Source of the DNA: Fibrobacter succinogenes
GTDB lineage: Bacteria > Fibrobacterota > Fibrobacteria > Fibrobacterales > Fibrobacteraceae
Reading direction: 5' to 3'
Assembly: GCA_902761355.1 (NCBI GenBank)
Contig: CACWJY010000006.1
Coordinates: 41,862-105,861, forward strand
DNA: 64,000 nucleotides
Part shown: positions 1-7,692 of the stretch, in pieces
How the letters are laid out: every line of letters begins with the position of its first letter
How positions within the stretch are numbered: the first letter of the stretch is position 1
Made by a program: the position numbers and the translations under genes
Notes under the pieces: model-generated
The model's input: only the letters and a program-made list of their open reading frames with translations
Told to the model about the DNA's origin: nothing
Database searches by the model: none

Positions 1-1993
1 CGTTGGTCTTTATGCCTTTACGTCCGAAGATATGAAAAACTGGACCGACCACGGCATGATTTTCCGCTCCAAGCGTGAATTCGGCAACTATCCGAACAAC
101 ACTTGGGCTTCGGGCATTGCTGTCAAGAATGGTAAGGTCTATATCGTTTACCCTGATGGCGCAAGCGGCGTGGGCATGATTACCGCTCCGGCTATCGATG
201 GTCCTTATACCGACCCGGTCAAGGAAACCCATGGCGTCAATAGAATTGCGGGTGGTGGCAGCCTTATCGGTGGTTGCGACGGCATTGCGCACTGCTTTGA
301 CCCGGGCATCTTGATTGATGATGACGGTAAGGGTTACGTGATTTTCGGTGGTGGTGAAAGCTCCAGCCGTCCCTACGGCAACAACTTTGACATTATCAGT
401 TTTACCGAAAGCAATGGCAAGATTACTTTCGACAAGAACTCCTTGAAGAAGGTCTCTTTGCCGAACTCCTTCGAAGCTCCGTACTTGCACAAGAAGGGCA
501 GCACTTATTACTTGAGCTTCAACAACCGTAGCCAGGTGATTGACTATGGTATGTCCAACAATATTTGGGGTCCGTATACCTTTGTGGGCACGGTCATTCC
601 GGGAATCGGCTCTGTGCCTGATGCTCATGGCGAAGGTGGTAATAACCACCAGGGCTTCGCTCCGTTCAAGGACAAGTGGTATGCCGTGTATCACGACCGC
701 CGCTTGGTGACCTCTGACAACCATCCGGCCGCAACGACTCAGGCGGGCGTGCGTTCCGAAAACCCGAACTACGAAAACCATAGAAGCGTGTCCATCGACG
801 AACTCACCTGGAGTGGCGACAAGATGAACAAGCTGACCTTCACTCGTGAAGGACCTAAGCAGATCAAGAATTTTGATCCGTACAAGACCTACAAGGCAAC
901 GACGAGCTCCAAGCAGATGAACATCCGTAGCCGTACCGATTGGACTCAGGGTCAGCCGGTGAAGCACGTGCTCTTGCCGCTTACGAGCCGTAGCGAATCT
1001 TGGATCCGCGTTACTGGCGTGGACTTTGGTAACGGTGCTCAGAATCTCCGTATCAAGGCCGCAAACGTGGGCGATGGCAACAAGATTGAAATCCATACGG
1101 GTAGTGCCAGCGGTACGTTGGCCGGTACTTGCGAACTTGCAAAGACCAGCAATAACAAGACCTTCGTAGATAACGACTGCGAAATGAAGGGTCTTACAGG
1201 CGTTGTTGATCAAGTCTTCTTCGTGTTCAAGAATAATGGAAAGGATTCGACCATGGGCATTCTCGAATGGGAATTCCAGGGCACCAAGCGCGAGCCTGAA
1301 CCGCAGACTCCTTTCGGCGGCAAGGCTTGGGATATTCCGGGCAAGATTGAAGCCGAAAACTTTGACGAACCGGGCTATGGCGCAGGCAACGATTCCTATG
1401 CCGAAAACGATTCTGACAACCATGGTGATAGCGATCTGCGTAAGGGTACCGGCGTTGACCTTTATGAAAAGGAAACCGGCGTAGTGGTGGGTTATAATCA
1501 GGCTGGTGAATGGCTTGAATATACGGTCAACATCAAGGAAGCTGGTGATTACACCATGTACGCTTCTGTTGCCACCGACAATTCGACTGCAGGCTTTAAG
1601 CTCTCTATCGATGGTGATGCCGTGGCAGTAGTTTCTGTCTCTGGCTCCAGCTGGGATGAATTTACCAGGGTGAAGACTAACGTATCGCTCCCTGCTGGCG
1701 AACATATCCTCCGCTTCGAAGTGACGGGTGACTGGTTCGATATTGACTACTTGAACTTTGTGGCCGGTAAGGATGCTCCCGAAAATACGACAGCCATTGC
1801 TGATGTCAAGTTCCAGAACAAGGTTGAAAAGACATACAACGTGTTCAGCCTGACAGGCGTCAAGATCGGTACGGTTGATTTGTCTCGCATGGATGCCCCG
1901 AAGGCTCTTAATGCCGCGGGCTTTGCCAAGGGTGTCTACATGCTCAAGCAGGTCCAAGGCTCCAAGAAATTCATGGTGAATACCACTAAGTAA
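1..1993 (+). CDS. GH43 glycosidase with two CBM6/35-type modules and C-terminal sorting-type tail (5' partial)
   Basis: The reading frame is open from base 2, so the N terminus, including any signal peptide and the first catalytic Asp, lies outside the window. The visible part starts with a five-bladed-propeller-type GH43 domain (to about base 880): DPGILIDDDG, then SFEAPYL, whose Glu (473-475) fits the GH43 general acid, then HGEGGNNHQGF. GH43 enzymes cleave arabinose or xylose side chains and xylo-oligomers. A CBM6-like module follows (about 900-1285; WIRVTGVDFG, GTLAGT), then a second CBM6/35-like module (about 1330-1760; KIEAENFDEPGYG, GEWLEYTV, FDIDYLNF). The last ~50 residues (FSLTGVKIGT, KGVYMLKQVQG) resemble the C-terminal tails of secreted enzymes exported by type IX-like systems. 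Probable role: extracellular hemicellulose side-chain removal. Family is confident; exact substrate is not. Confidence 0.9.
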   Translation, partial: VGLYAFTSEDMKNWTDHGMIFRSKREFGNYPNNTWASGIAVKNGKVYIVYPDGASGVGMITAPAIDGPYTDPVKETHGVNRIAGGGSLIGGCDGIAHCFDPGILIDDDGKGYVIFGGGESSSRPYGNNFDIISFTESNGKITFDKNSLKKVSLPNSFEAPYLHKKGSTYYLSFNNRSQVIDYGMSNNIWGPYTFVGTVIPGIGSVPDAHGEGGNNHQGFAPFKDKWYAVYHDRRLVTSDNHPAATTQAGVRSENPNYENHRSVSIDELTWSGDKMNKLTFTREGPKQIKNFDPYKTYKATTSSKQMNIRSRTDWTQGQPVKHVLLPLTSRSESWIRVTGVDFGNGAQNLRIKAANVGDGNKIEIHTGSASGTLAGTCELAKTSNNKTFVDNDCEMKGLTGVVDQVFFVFKNNGKDSTMGILEWEFQGTKREPEPQTPFGGKAWDIPGKIEAENFDEPGYGAGNDSYAENDSDNHGDSDLRKGTGVDLYEKETGVVVGYNQAGEWLEYTVNIKEAGDYTMYASVATDNSTAGFKLSIDGDAVAVVSVSGSSWDEFTRVKTNVSLPAGEHILRFEVTGDWFDIDYLNFVAGKDAPENTTAIADVKFQNKVEKTYNVFSLTGVKIGTVDLSRMDAPKALNAAGFAKGVYMLKQVQGSKKFMVNTTK

Positions 1994-2017
1994 TTCATAT
2001 ACATACACACCTCCAAC

Positions 2018-2060
2018 AAAGCCCTTTTGGCGAAAGCCGGAAGGGTTTTGTGTTTTTTTT
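2018..2060 (+). terminator. Intrinsic terminator of the GH43 gene
   Basis: AAGCCCTTTTGGC / GCCGGAAGGGTTTT stem with GAAA loop, followed by eight T, 25 bases after the GH43 stop codon. Confidence 0.9.
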
Positions 2061-2084
2061 CTTGGAGCAGAAGTGTTTGGGATA

Positions 2085-2120
2085 AAACGAAAAAAGACTC
2101 AGTTTTCACTGAGTCTTTCT
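2085..2120 (-). terminator. Terminator downstream of tRNA-Leu copy 1
   Basis: AAAGACTCAG / CTGAGTCTTT stem; read on the minus strand it ends in a T-run just after the tRNA 3' end. Confidence 0.85.
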
Positions 2121-2122
2121 TC

Positions 2123-2206
2123 TGCGGTCGGACAGACTTGAACTGTCATGGGATCGCTCCCACTAGCACCTCAAGCTAGCGTGTCTACCAATTCCACCAC
2201 GACCGC
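2123..2206 (-). tRNA. tRNA-Leu (anticodon GAG), copy 1
   Basis: On the minus strand an 84-nt class II tRNA folds. The acceptor is GCGGTCG / CGACCGC with discriminator A. The anticodon stem CTAGC/GCTAG closes a TTGAGGT loop (anticodon GAG, reads CUC/CUU). There is a long variable arm (TGGGAGCGATCCCATG) and a T loop with GTTCAAGTC. CCA is not encoded. An identical copy lies at 4003-4086. Confidence 0.97.
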
Positions 2207-2216
2207 GGGGTCCTTA

Positions 2217-2251
2217 GCGGAACGACCCAAATTTAGATTAAATCGTTCCGC
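2217..2251. repeat. Perfect 9-bp inverted repeat between murD and tRNA-Leu
   Basis: GCGGAACGA at 2217-2225 and TCGTTCCGC at 2243-2251 form a perfect stem over a 17-base loop. There is no T-run, so it is more likely an RNA-processing or mRNA-stability hairpin than a terminator. The loop, read on the minus strand, contains CTAAATTTG, similar to the -10 box seen at other genes in this window, so it may also hold the tRNA promoter. Confidence 0.55.
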
Positions 2252-2308
2252 TTGTAAAGGGGTAAGGGCGAATTTTTTTGAAAAAAATTGATTTTTTTTC
2301 GCCTTTTA

Positions 2309-3673
2309 TTACTTCACATCTTCTACGAGCTTGTCGAAGACTTGTCCGCGAACTTTGTAGTTCTTGAAAAGCCCGAAACTAGCGCAGGCGGGGCTCATAA
2401 TGACGGTTCCTCCCTTGCCGATATTCAGACTGTCGGCAAAAGCTTCTTCGAGGGTGGGGAACAGTGCCGTCTTGATGCCTGCTGCGTCTACACCAGCCTT
2501 TTTCAAGTCGGCGAGCATGCGTTCGGCGGTGGCGCCGATGAGCGCGATTCGCTTAAGGTTGGGGCGTTCTTTTACGAGAATGTTCGAAAGCTCGGTAAAG
2601 TCGGCGTTCTTTTCGGAACCACCGAGAATCAGCGCGAAGGGGCGCTTCATACTGGCGGTTGCGGCGATCGTCGCGTCGGGGCGGGTGGCATAGCTGTCGT
2701 TGTAGAATTCGATGCCGTTCTTTTCGCCCTTGAATTCCATGCGGAAGGGGAGTGTCTCGTAGCTTTTCAATGCTTCGAAGGCGTCGGCCACCTTGATTCC
2801 CAAGGCCTTGCAAGCGAGGGTCGCCGCTGCCATGTTTTCAAGCTGGTAAATGCCGCGCACCCTGCAATCCGAAAGGAACAGCTTTTCGCCGTCAATCGCG
2901 AGGGTGGCGCCTTCAATGACGGCGTCTCCGTCGCCCGCGCTCGGGCCATCTTTAAGGCTAACGGCATATTTGGTCCCAGCGGGGCTTTCGCTTGCGATCT
3001 TTGCGGTTGGTTCGGCGTCTTTAAGGTATACGCAGGTGCCGGCGCGCTTTTGCCAACGAACCAGGTTTGCTTTCGCGTCTCGGTATTCCTCGACGTTCTG
3101 GTGCCAATCCAGGTGCTCTGTCGAAACGCGCAGAACCACGCCTACGTCCGGCGAAACCGACAAGGTCATCAGCTGGAAACTCGAAAGCTCCAGGATGCTC
3201 ACTCGGTCTGCCGTTTCTGTTTCGAGCAAGTCCAACGCCGGCACACCGAAGTTGCCGCCGATTTCATTGTTTACGCCGCACTTTGTCAGAATGTGGCTGA
3301 TCATACTCACGGTAGAGCCCTTGCCGAGCGTGCCCGTAACGCCAACTACCTTCTTGGATTTAGTTTGTTCTAAAAACAACTGAATCTGGCTGGTCATAAG
3401 TCCGCCGTTCATCTGGAACTTGAACAGTGCGGGACTCATCGGGTAAACACCTGCAGAACGCACTACGGTCACACAGTCTTTCAAACCATCTAAATAGTTC
3501 TCTCCACTGCAAACCTTTACGTTTGTGCCGGCAGGGACTTTCGGCAAGTTTACCGGATTCTTGTCCATCACTACGATTTCCTTGATACCGTTACGCACAA
3601 GGTAGTTGAACGTGCTTTGGCCTTCGACACCAAAGCCTAAAACGCCTACGGGGGCTACAAGATTAGAATTCAT
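2309..3673 (-). CDS. murD: UDP-N-acetylmuramoylalanine--D-glutamate ligase MurD
   Basis: Adds D-Glu to UDP-MurNAc-L-Ala in the cytoplasm, an early step of peptidoglycan synthesis. The 454-residue protein has the Mur ligase layout: an N-terminal Rossmann region (VGVLGFGVEGQST), a central ATPase (P-loop about residue 115), FYNDSYATRPDAT, and a C-terminal domain with ALILGGSEKNADF. The start at 3673 is preferred over the in-frame ATG at 3715 because GAGAGG lies 7 bases upstream of it and it begins directly at the conserved fold. The P-loop reads GTLGKGST instead of the usual GTNGKT/ST form. The start overlaps the end of the small lipoprotein gene by 11 bases, suggesting translational coupling. 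Confidence 0.93.
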   Translation of the reverse strand: MNSNLVAPVGVLGFGVEGQSTFNYLVRNGIKEIVVMDKNPVNLPKVPAGTNVKVCSGENYLDGLKDCVTVVRSAGVYPMSPALFKFQMNGGLMTSQIQLFLEQTKSKKVVGVTGTLGKGSTVSMISHILTKCGVNNEIGGNFGVPALDLLETETADRVSILELSSFQLMTLSVSPDVGVVLRVSTEHLDWHQNVEEYRDAKANLVRWQKRAGTCVYLKDAEPTAKIASESPAGTKYAVSLKDGPSAGDGDAVIEGATLAIDGEKLFLSDCRVRGIYQLENMAAATLACKALGIKVADAFEALKSYETLPFRMEFKGEKNGIEFYNDSYATRPDATIAATASMKRPFALILGGSEKNADFTELSNILVKERPNLKRIALIGATAERMLADLKKAGVDAAGIKTALFPTLEEAFADSLNIGKGGTVIMSPACASFGLFKNYKVRGQVFDKLVEDVK

Positions 3674-3941
3674 ATTCCTCTCGGTCGATACATTTGATTT
3701 TCTCTGTGTTTGCACGGCACAGTGAATCGATGTTAATCAATTTTTTTTGTTGCTGATTCGCTAGAATCTCTTGTTGCTCGGCCTTGCATTTCTCAACGGC
3801 TGCAAAGTCTGTGCATTTACGGCTACTGTGTTCTTGTTCGTTTTTAAAGAACTCGTTTTCTTCTTGGCAGTGCTTGTCTGCCAAGTCCCAGCATCCGCAT
3901 GAACTCAAGACAAGGCAAAAGATTGCGAGAATGCGCATCAT
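3663..3941 (-). CDS. Small Cys- and charge-rich putative lipoprotein
   Basis: A 92-residue protein that I do not recognise. The N terminus (ILAIFCLVLSSCGC) is a short hydrophobic signal ending in a lipobox-like LSSC, so an outer-membrane or periplasmic lipoprotein is likely. The mature part is rich in Glu, Lys and Gln with five further Cys (for example DKHCQEE, RKCTDF, EKCKAEQ), a spacing that could form disulfides. Two adjacent ATGs (3941, 3938) could both serve as start. It overlaps murD by 11 bases. No clear Shine-Dalgarno is visible. It could be a small envelope accessory protein; there is no evidence for a specific role. Confidence 0.6.
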   Translation of the reverse strand: MMRILAIFCLVLSSCGCWDLADKHCQEENEFFKNEQEHSSRKCTDFAAVEKCKAEQQEILANQQQKKLINIDSLCRANTEKIKCIDREEYEF

Positions 3942-3970
3942 ATCAAGAAATCTAACATTTTTACTTAGCG

Positions 3971-3998
3971 AAAAAAGTCCGCCACAAGGGCGGACTTC
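3971..3998 (-). terminator. Terminator downstream of tRNA-Leu copy 2
   Basis: AAGTCCGCC / GGCGGACTT stem with an ACAAG-type loop. On the minus strand a six-T run follows, directly after the second tRNA gene. Confidence 0.88.
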
Positions 3999-4002
3999 GT
4001 AA

Positions 4003-4086
4003 TGCGGTCGGACAGACTTGAACTGTCATGGGATCGCTCCCACTAGCACCTCAAGCTAGCGTGTCTACCAATTCCACCACGACCGC
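4003..4086 (-). tRNA. tRNA-Leu (anticodon GAG), copy 2
   Basis: Identical over all 84 bases to the gene at 2123-2206, with the same GAG anticodon, class II variable arm and A discriminator. It lies 51 bases downstream of secG on the same strand and is closed by its own terminator, so it is probably co-transcribed with tpiA-secG and processed out. Confidence 0.97.
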
Positions 4087-4137
4087 AGGCTTGTCGGCTG
4101 TCATCGGGATTAACCCAGCGACTGCCGAACAAAAACC

Positions 4138-4533
4138 TTACTTGGCTTCAGCCGGAGCTTCAGCTGCCGGAGCAACATCGGCAGCCGGTGCAGCGGGTGC
4201 TGCAAAGTCAGCCGGAAGAGCCGGAGCGGGAGCCTGCTGCTGGGCAGCATTTTCGCGGGTAGCCTTCTGCATCGTCGATTCTTCGACGGCCTGGTCCTGC
4301 TTGGCAGTAATCAGGCCGAGAGCGAATACAACGATGAAGAAAAGCACGGCCACGGCACGGGTCAGCTTCTGGATGAAGGTCGCGGCACCTGCGGTAGAGA
4401 ATGCAGACTGGGAAGTCATGCCACCGAGACCTGCGAGACCGCCCATCTTGTCGTTCTGAACCAGAACGAGCAACATGAGGAAGAGGCACAGGAACACGTG
4501 CAGGACGATACCAATCCAAAAGAGAGTTGTCAT
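4138..4533 (-). CDS. secG: Protein-export membrane protein SecG
   Basis: Small subunit of the SecYEG translocon that assists preprotein passage across the inner membrane. The 131-residue protein has two hydrophobic helices (residues 3-25 and 54-76) separated by the typical cytoplasmic SecG loop VLVQNDKMGGLAGLGG. The family hallmark GGMTSQSAF is followed by the second helix region FIQKLTRAVAVLFF. The C-terminal ~45 residues are an Ala/Pro/Glu-rich low-complexity tail (APAAPAADVAPAAEAPAE), longer than usual. AAGG upstream of the ATG supports the start. It is 30 bases downstream of tpiA, the same gene order (tpiA-secG) as in many bacteria. Confidence 0.95.
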   Translation of the reverse strand: MTTLFWIGIVLHVFLCLFLMLLVLVQNDKMGGLAGLGGMTSQSAFSTAGAATFIQKLTRAVAVLFFIVVFALGLITAKQDQAVEESTMQKATRENAAQQQAPAPALPADFAAPAAPAADVAPAAEAPAEAK

Positions 4534-4563
4534 AGTCGTTTTACCTTGAGTTTAAAGTTTTAA

Positions 4564-5325
4564 TTAGCGAGCTTCGGCAGCGTCGATGATTTCCTTGAAG
4601 GTGTTGGCCTTGAGACCTGCACCACCAATGAGACCGCCATCGATGTCCTTCTGAGCGAGGAGGCCGGCAGCGTTGGCACCCTTCATGGAGCCACCGTACT
4701 GGATGCGCATGCCTTCGGCAACGGCTTCGCCGTAGATTTCCTTAACAACGGAACGAGCATAGGCCTGAGTGTCCTGAGCCTGTTCGTCGGTAGCGGTAAC
4801 GCCAGTACCGATTGCCCAAACCGGTTCATAAGCGAGAACGCACTTGGCTGCGTCTTCGGCAGAAACGTCCTTGAAGGCGCCCTTGATCTGGAGGCCGAGG
4901 ACTTCCTTGAGGATGCCGCCGTTGCGCTGGTCGAGGGTTTCGCCAATGCAGATGATCGGCTTCAGACCGGCTTCGAGGGTCTTCTTGACCTTGAGGTTCA
5001 CGGTTTCTTCAGTTTCGTGGAAGTACTGGCGCTGTTCGGAGTGGCCGATGATGATGTATTCGGCACCGATTTCCTTGACCATGTCCACAGAAACCTTACC
5101 GGTGTATGCGCCCTGGTCCTTCCAGTGGATGTCCTGGATGGCGAGCTTCACGTTGGAACCCTTGATGACGTCGGCGACCTTGGCGGCGGCGAGGTAAGTC
5201 GGGGCGATGACCACTTCGGTCTTCTTCACGTCCTTGACGGCTTCCACGATATCCTTAGCGAGCTGAACGGATTCGCTAACGGTCTTGTTCATCTTCCAGT
5301 TACCAGCAATGATATACTGACGCAT
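4564..5325 (-). CDS. tpiA: Triosephosphate isomerase
   Basis: Interconverts dihydroxyacetone phosphate and glyceraldehyde 3-phosphate in glycolysis. The 253 residues match the usual family length. Visible catalytic motifs are NWKMN (Lys, near residue 10), IGHSEQR (electrophilic His), AYEPVWAIGTG (general-base Glu) and the phosphate-binding YGGSMKG near the C terminus. A good AAGGAG lies 8 bases upstream of the ATG. It is first of a tpiA-secG-tRNA-Leu unit on the minus strand. Confidence 0.98.
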   Translation of the reverse strand: MRQYIIAGNWKMNKTVSESVQLAKDIVEAVKDVKKTEVVIAPTYLAAAKVADVIKGSNVKLAIQDIHWKDQGAYTGKVSVDMVKEIGAEYIIIGHSEQRQYFHETEETVNLKVKKTLEAGLKPIICIGETLDQRNGGILKEVLGLQIKGAFKDVSAEDAAKCVLAYEPVWAIGTGVTATDEQAQDTQAYARSVVKEIYGEAVAEGMRIQYGGSMKGANAAGLLAQKDIDGGLIGGAGLKANTFKEIIDAAEAR

Positions 5326-5371
5326 AATTAACTCCTTGAGAGGTTTAAAATTTAACGCGCCTAAATTTAGT

Positions 5372-5405
5372 AAAAAAAGACCGCCCGTGGTAGTTCGGGG
5401 CGGTT
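5372..5405 (-). terminator. Terminator of the BamE-like gene
   Basis: On the minus strand AACCGCCC / GGGCGGTC stem followed by seven T, 23 bases after the stop codon at 5428. Confidence 0.85.
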
Positions 5406-5427
5406 AAATTTGCATAAAAGGAACTTA

Positions 5428-5868
5428 TTAGTAGTTCGAAGAATGTTTGGAGGTCGGAGCCGGGGATCCACCGTAGCGGTCGCCTTCGATCTTGTCCAAA
5501 ATCCATTCGCCTTCGTAGCCCTTCAGGCGAGCCTGGTCGGGGTGCTTCCAGATAAGGCGAGTAATCAGCTTGCCTTCGCGAGTGTAGTATTCCCACACGC
5601 TAGTGGTAGCCGTTTCTTTTTCGTGGTCAGGAGGTCCCCACAAGAGGTTTACCATGTCGTTGGTCATGCCTTCTTCGATATAGCCCTGCTTAAAGACGTC
5701 TTTAAGGCGCTTGTCGATACCCATGCTTTCCTTAACGGCAAAGTATTCGCGTTCGTATTCCTTGCGGCCTTCGCCACGTTCAATCAGAATAGGGGAGGAA
5801 TAGCGGCTGGCACAGGCCCAGAACATCAGGGCGCTTACGCCAAGCACGCACAAATGAGACAGCTTCAT
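5428..5868 (-). CDS. BamE/SmpA-like lipoprotein
   Basis: A 146-residue protein with a hydrophobic signal (LSHLCVLGVSALMFWAC) that ends in a lipobox-like Cys at about residue 19, so a membrane lipoprotein is predicted. The middle holds EGMTNDMVNLLWGPPD followed by WEYYTREGKLI, the pattern of BamE/SmpA domains (G-M-x3-x-V-x2-L-x-G-x-P), which help the BAM complex insert outer-membrane proteins. A C-terminal Ser/Thr-rich tail has no obvious domain. AGGAG precedes the ATG. Assignment rests on the motif alone; it could be another small lipoprotein with the same fold. Confidence 0.65.
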   Translation of the reverse strand: MKLSHLCVLGVSALMFWACASRYSSPILIERGEGRKEYEREYFAVKESMGIDKRLKDVFKQGYIEEGMTNDMVNLLWGPPDHEKETATTSVWEYYTREGKLITRLIWKHPDQARLKGYEGEWILDKIEGDRYGGSPAPTSKHSSNY

Positions 5869-5947
5869 AGTGACTCCTATAAATTAATGCCTACAAAATA
5901 AGAATTTATGACGCAAATGGGGAAATTATTTTAAATTTTATCCTGAA

Positions 5948-6925
5948 ATGCCTTGTTTTAAGAAATTATTGGGACTTTTTTTAGTTTTTTTTACCTGTAA
6001 CGTTGCTTCATTTGCTGACGGCTTTAACGAAAATGCAAATTTTGCCTACCGCTACGGTCCTAACCTCTCTTGGAGCATTCTGGGGAATACTCCGTTTGTA
6101 TGGGGACAATGGCTTCCGCAGGCGACCGGAATGTTGCACTATGCTTGGCTCGAACCGCTCGATGAGTTGCCTTATGGTGAACGCCTAGAACTTAATCCAT
6201 CGTACTTGCGCATGGACGCTGCGATTGAGTTGTCTCCGTTTTATGCAGGGTACCTGGCTGGTCTCGGTATCCGCCCCTTCAAGACAAATCCGCAGATTGA
6301 GCTGAACGTGGTTTATGAAAGCTATATCTATATGCGTTCTAACCTAGAAATGGTCACTGCCGAAGTTGAGGGTGAGGGACGTATCGCTGAAAGTTGGAAT
6401 GCCGACTATATTGTAGACAATATCTATAAGGATGACGCCGCGTTTGACTATACTCAGCTTATTGATATGGCGATAAGCCTTAGCTACTCATTGCCGAAGG
6501 GCTCGGTTCTTGGCTTAAAGTTCCATTATATTCTTTCTGACATTAGCACCGACTTTGATGGAAAAAGCTACGACTACCGCCGCAATATCCCCGTGTTTAG
6601 CCGCGATTTCTTGCTGGTTCTAGATGCTTACGGTAGATTGCCCTTGACCAATCATTTTGCCGCCTTGTTTGAATCCAGTTTCTACAAGACTGGGTTCTTG
6701 CGCGACAAGAATACCGTGCAAAAAGAATCCCTTGGTTATGGTAAGGCCATGCTCGGCGCTCACTTTTTCTGGGATGATGGCAAGCAGAATATTATTCTTG
6801 AAGTGGGCGGCTGGAAACGTACCGAAGAACGCTTCTACAATGGCTCATTCGCGCAAAAGTTCTTGGTTCAGCTTGAGTATCAGGGGTATTTTTCTTTCCC
6901 CTTTCACCGGAATTTTACCAAATAG
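5948..6925 (+). CDS. Secreted, probable outer-membrane beta-barrel protein
   Basis: A 325-residue protein with a clear signal peptide (KKLLGLFLVFFTCNVASFADG, cleavage near residue 24). The rest alternates aromatic and polar residues in strand-like blocks (LGLKFHYILSD, LLVLDAYGRLPL, NIILEVGGWKR, KFLVQLEYQGYFSF), typical of barrels. I do not recognise a named family. Its last 81 bases overlap the 3' end of the gene on the opposite strand (6845-7624), an unusually long tail-to-tail overlap. There is no clear Shine-Dalgarno and no terminator between the two genes. Confidence 0.7.
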   Translation: MPCFKKLLGLFLVFFTCNVASFADGFNENANFAYRYGPNLSWSILGNTPFVWGQWLPQATGMLHYAWLEPLDELPYGERLELNPSYLRMDAAIELSPFYAGYLAGLGIRPFKTNPQIELNVVYESYIYMRSNLEMVTAEVEGEGRIAESWNADYIVDNIYKDDAAFDYTQLIDMAISLSYSLPKGSVLGLKFHYILSDISTDFDGKSYDYRRNIPVFSRDFLLVLDAYGRLPLTNHFAALFESSFYKTGFLRDKNTVQKESLGYGKAMLGAHFFWDDGKQNIILEVGGWKRTEERFYNGSFAQKFLVQLEYQGYFSFPFHRNFTK

Positions 6926-7624
6926 GTCCGGCAGTGGCGGTTTCGCCTTGCCTTCGACCTTATTCTTGATCGGATCCGTCTGCAGGGATTGCATGGGGTA
7001 GGCGGAGCGTATCCAGATTTCGCCGCTGTATTTTTCGCTTTCCAACTTAACGAGGGTGGGGAGCATTTCTCCCGAGTAGTTTTTCCATTGGCGAATGCTA
7101 AAGGTGCGCTTTTCTTTACGGGCGCCGTTCATGGTAACCTTGGAAGGCGTGGGCAGCGAGTCTGCGACCAGACTCCACCAGGCCATCGAGAATGCGGTCG
7201 AAAGAATGTTCGGCTTTTGGATGGTCGAGTCTTTGCACAAGAACTGTCCGTTGGCCAAGAGTTCCATGTCGTCCAGTTTCAGGGGCGTTTCGCCGATGTT
7301 TTCTTTTAAATGGTGCGTTCCCAGTTGGCGCTTGATTTTTTCGTTGGGAAATTCCATGTAGCGGTATTCGCCCGCTGTAATAAAGTGGAACGGCGCAATG
7401 TTCGGCTGATTTACGAAAAAGGTGTCGAGCGCTTCGGGGTGGTGTCTCCATTCTACGTCGAGCGATGCTCGGGACATTTTTTCGTTAATAAAAAAGCCCT
7501 CGATGTTGACGACCATCGGGCTTTCTAGCAAAAAATGCGGACAGGACGACTGGGCAAAAGCGATTGACGAGAAAAGGAAACTTGCTGTTACCCATGTTAA
7601 AAATTTAGTTGTTCTCGCCATCAT
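6845..7624 (-). CDS. Secreted protein of unknown function
   Basis: A 259-residue protein with a signal peptide (FLTWVTASFLFSSIAFAQS, cleavage near residue 25). The mature part contains mixed beta-type sequence such as SGEIWIRSAYPMQS and KVTMNGARKEKRTF, suggesting a periplasmic beta-rich domain; I do not recognise the family. The real-gene status is supported by the signal peptide and by a CTATATT box at 7631-7637 placed 6 bases before the start codon. The 3' end runs antisense through the last 27 codons of the neighbouring barrel gene. Confidence 0.7.
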   Translation of the reverse strand: MMARTTKFLTWVTASFLFSSIAFAQSSCPHFLLESPMVVNIEGFFINEKMSRASLDVEWRHHPEALDTFFVNQPNIAPFHFITAGEYRYMEFPNEKIKRQLGTHHLKENIGETPLKLDDMELLANGQFLCKDSTIQKPNILSTAFSMAWWSLVADSLPTPSKVTMNGARKEKRTFSIRQWKNYSGEMLPTLVKLESEKYSGEIWIRSAYPMQSLQTDPIKNKVEGKAKPPLPDLFGKIPVKGERKIPLILKLNQELLRE

Positions 7625-7630
7625 GCCCTG

Positions 7631-7637
7631 AATATAG
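7631..7637 (-). promoter_or_regulatory. CTATATT -10-like box 6 bases before a start codon
   Basis: Minus-strand CTATATT lies immediately upstream of the ATG at 7624, so transcription would begin at or next to the start codon (leaderless). The same box is seen before other genes in the window. Confidence 0.5.
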
Positions 7638-7692
7638 AAACTTTATAGTGAATAGACTGTATTCGGTAAGTTTTTTGTTAGATTTACTTAAA

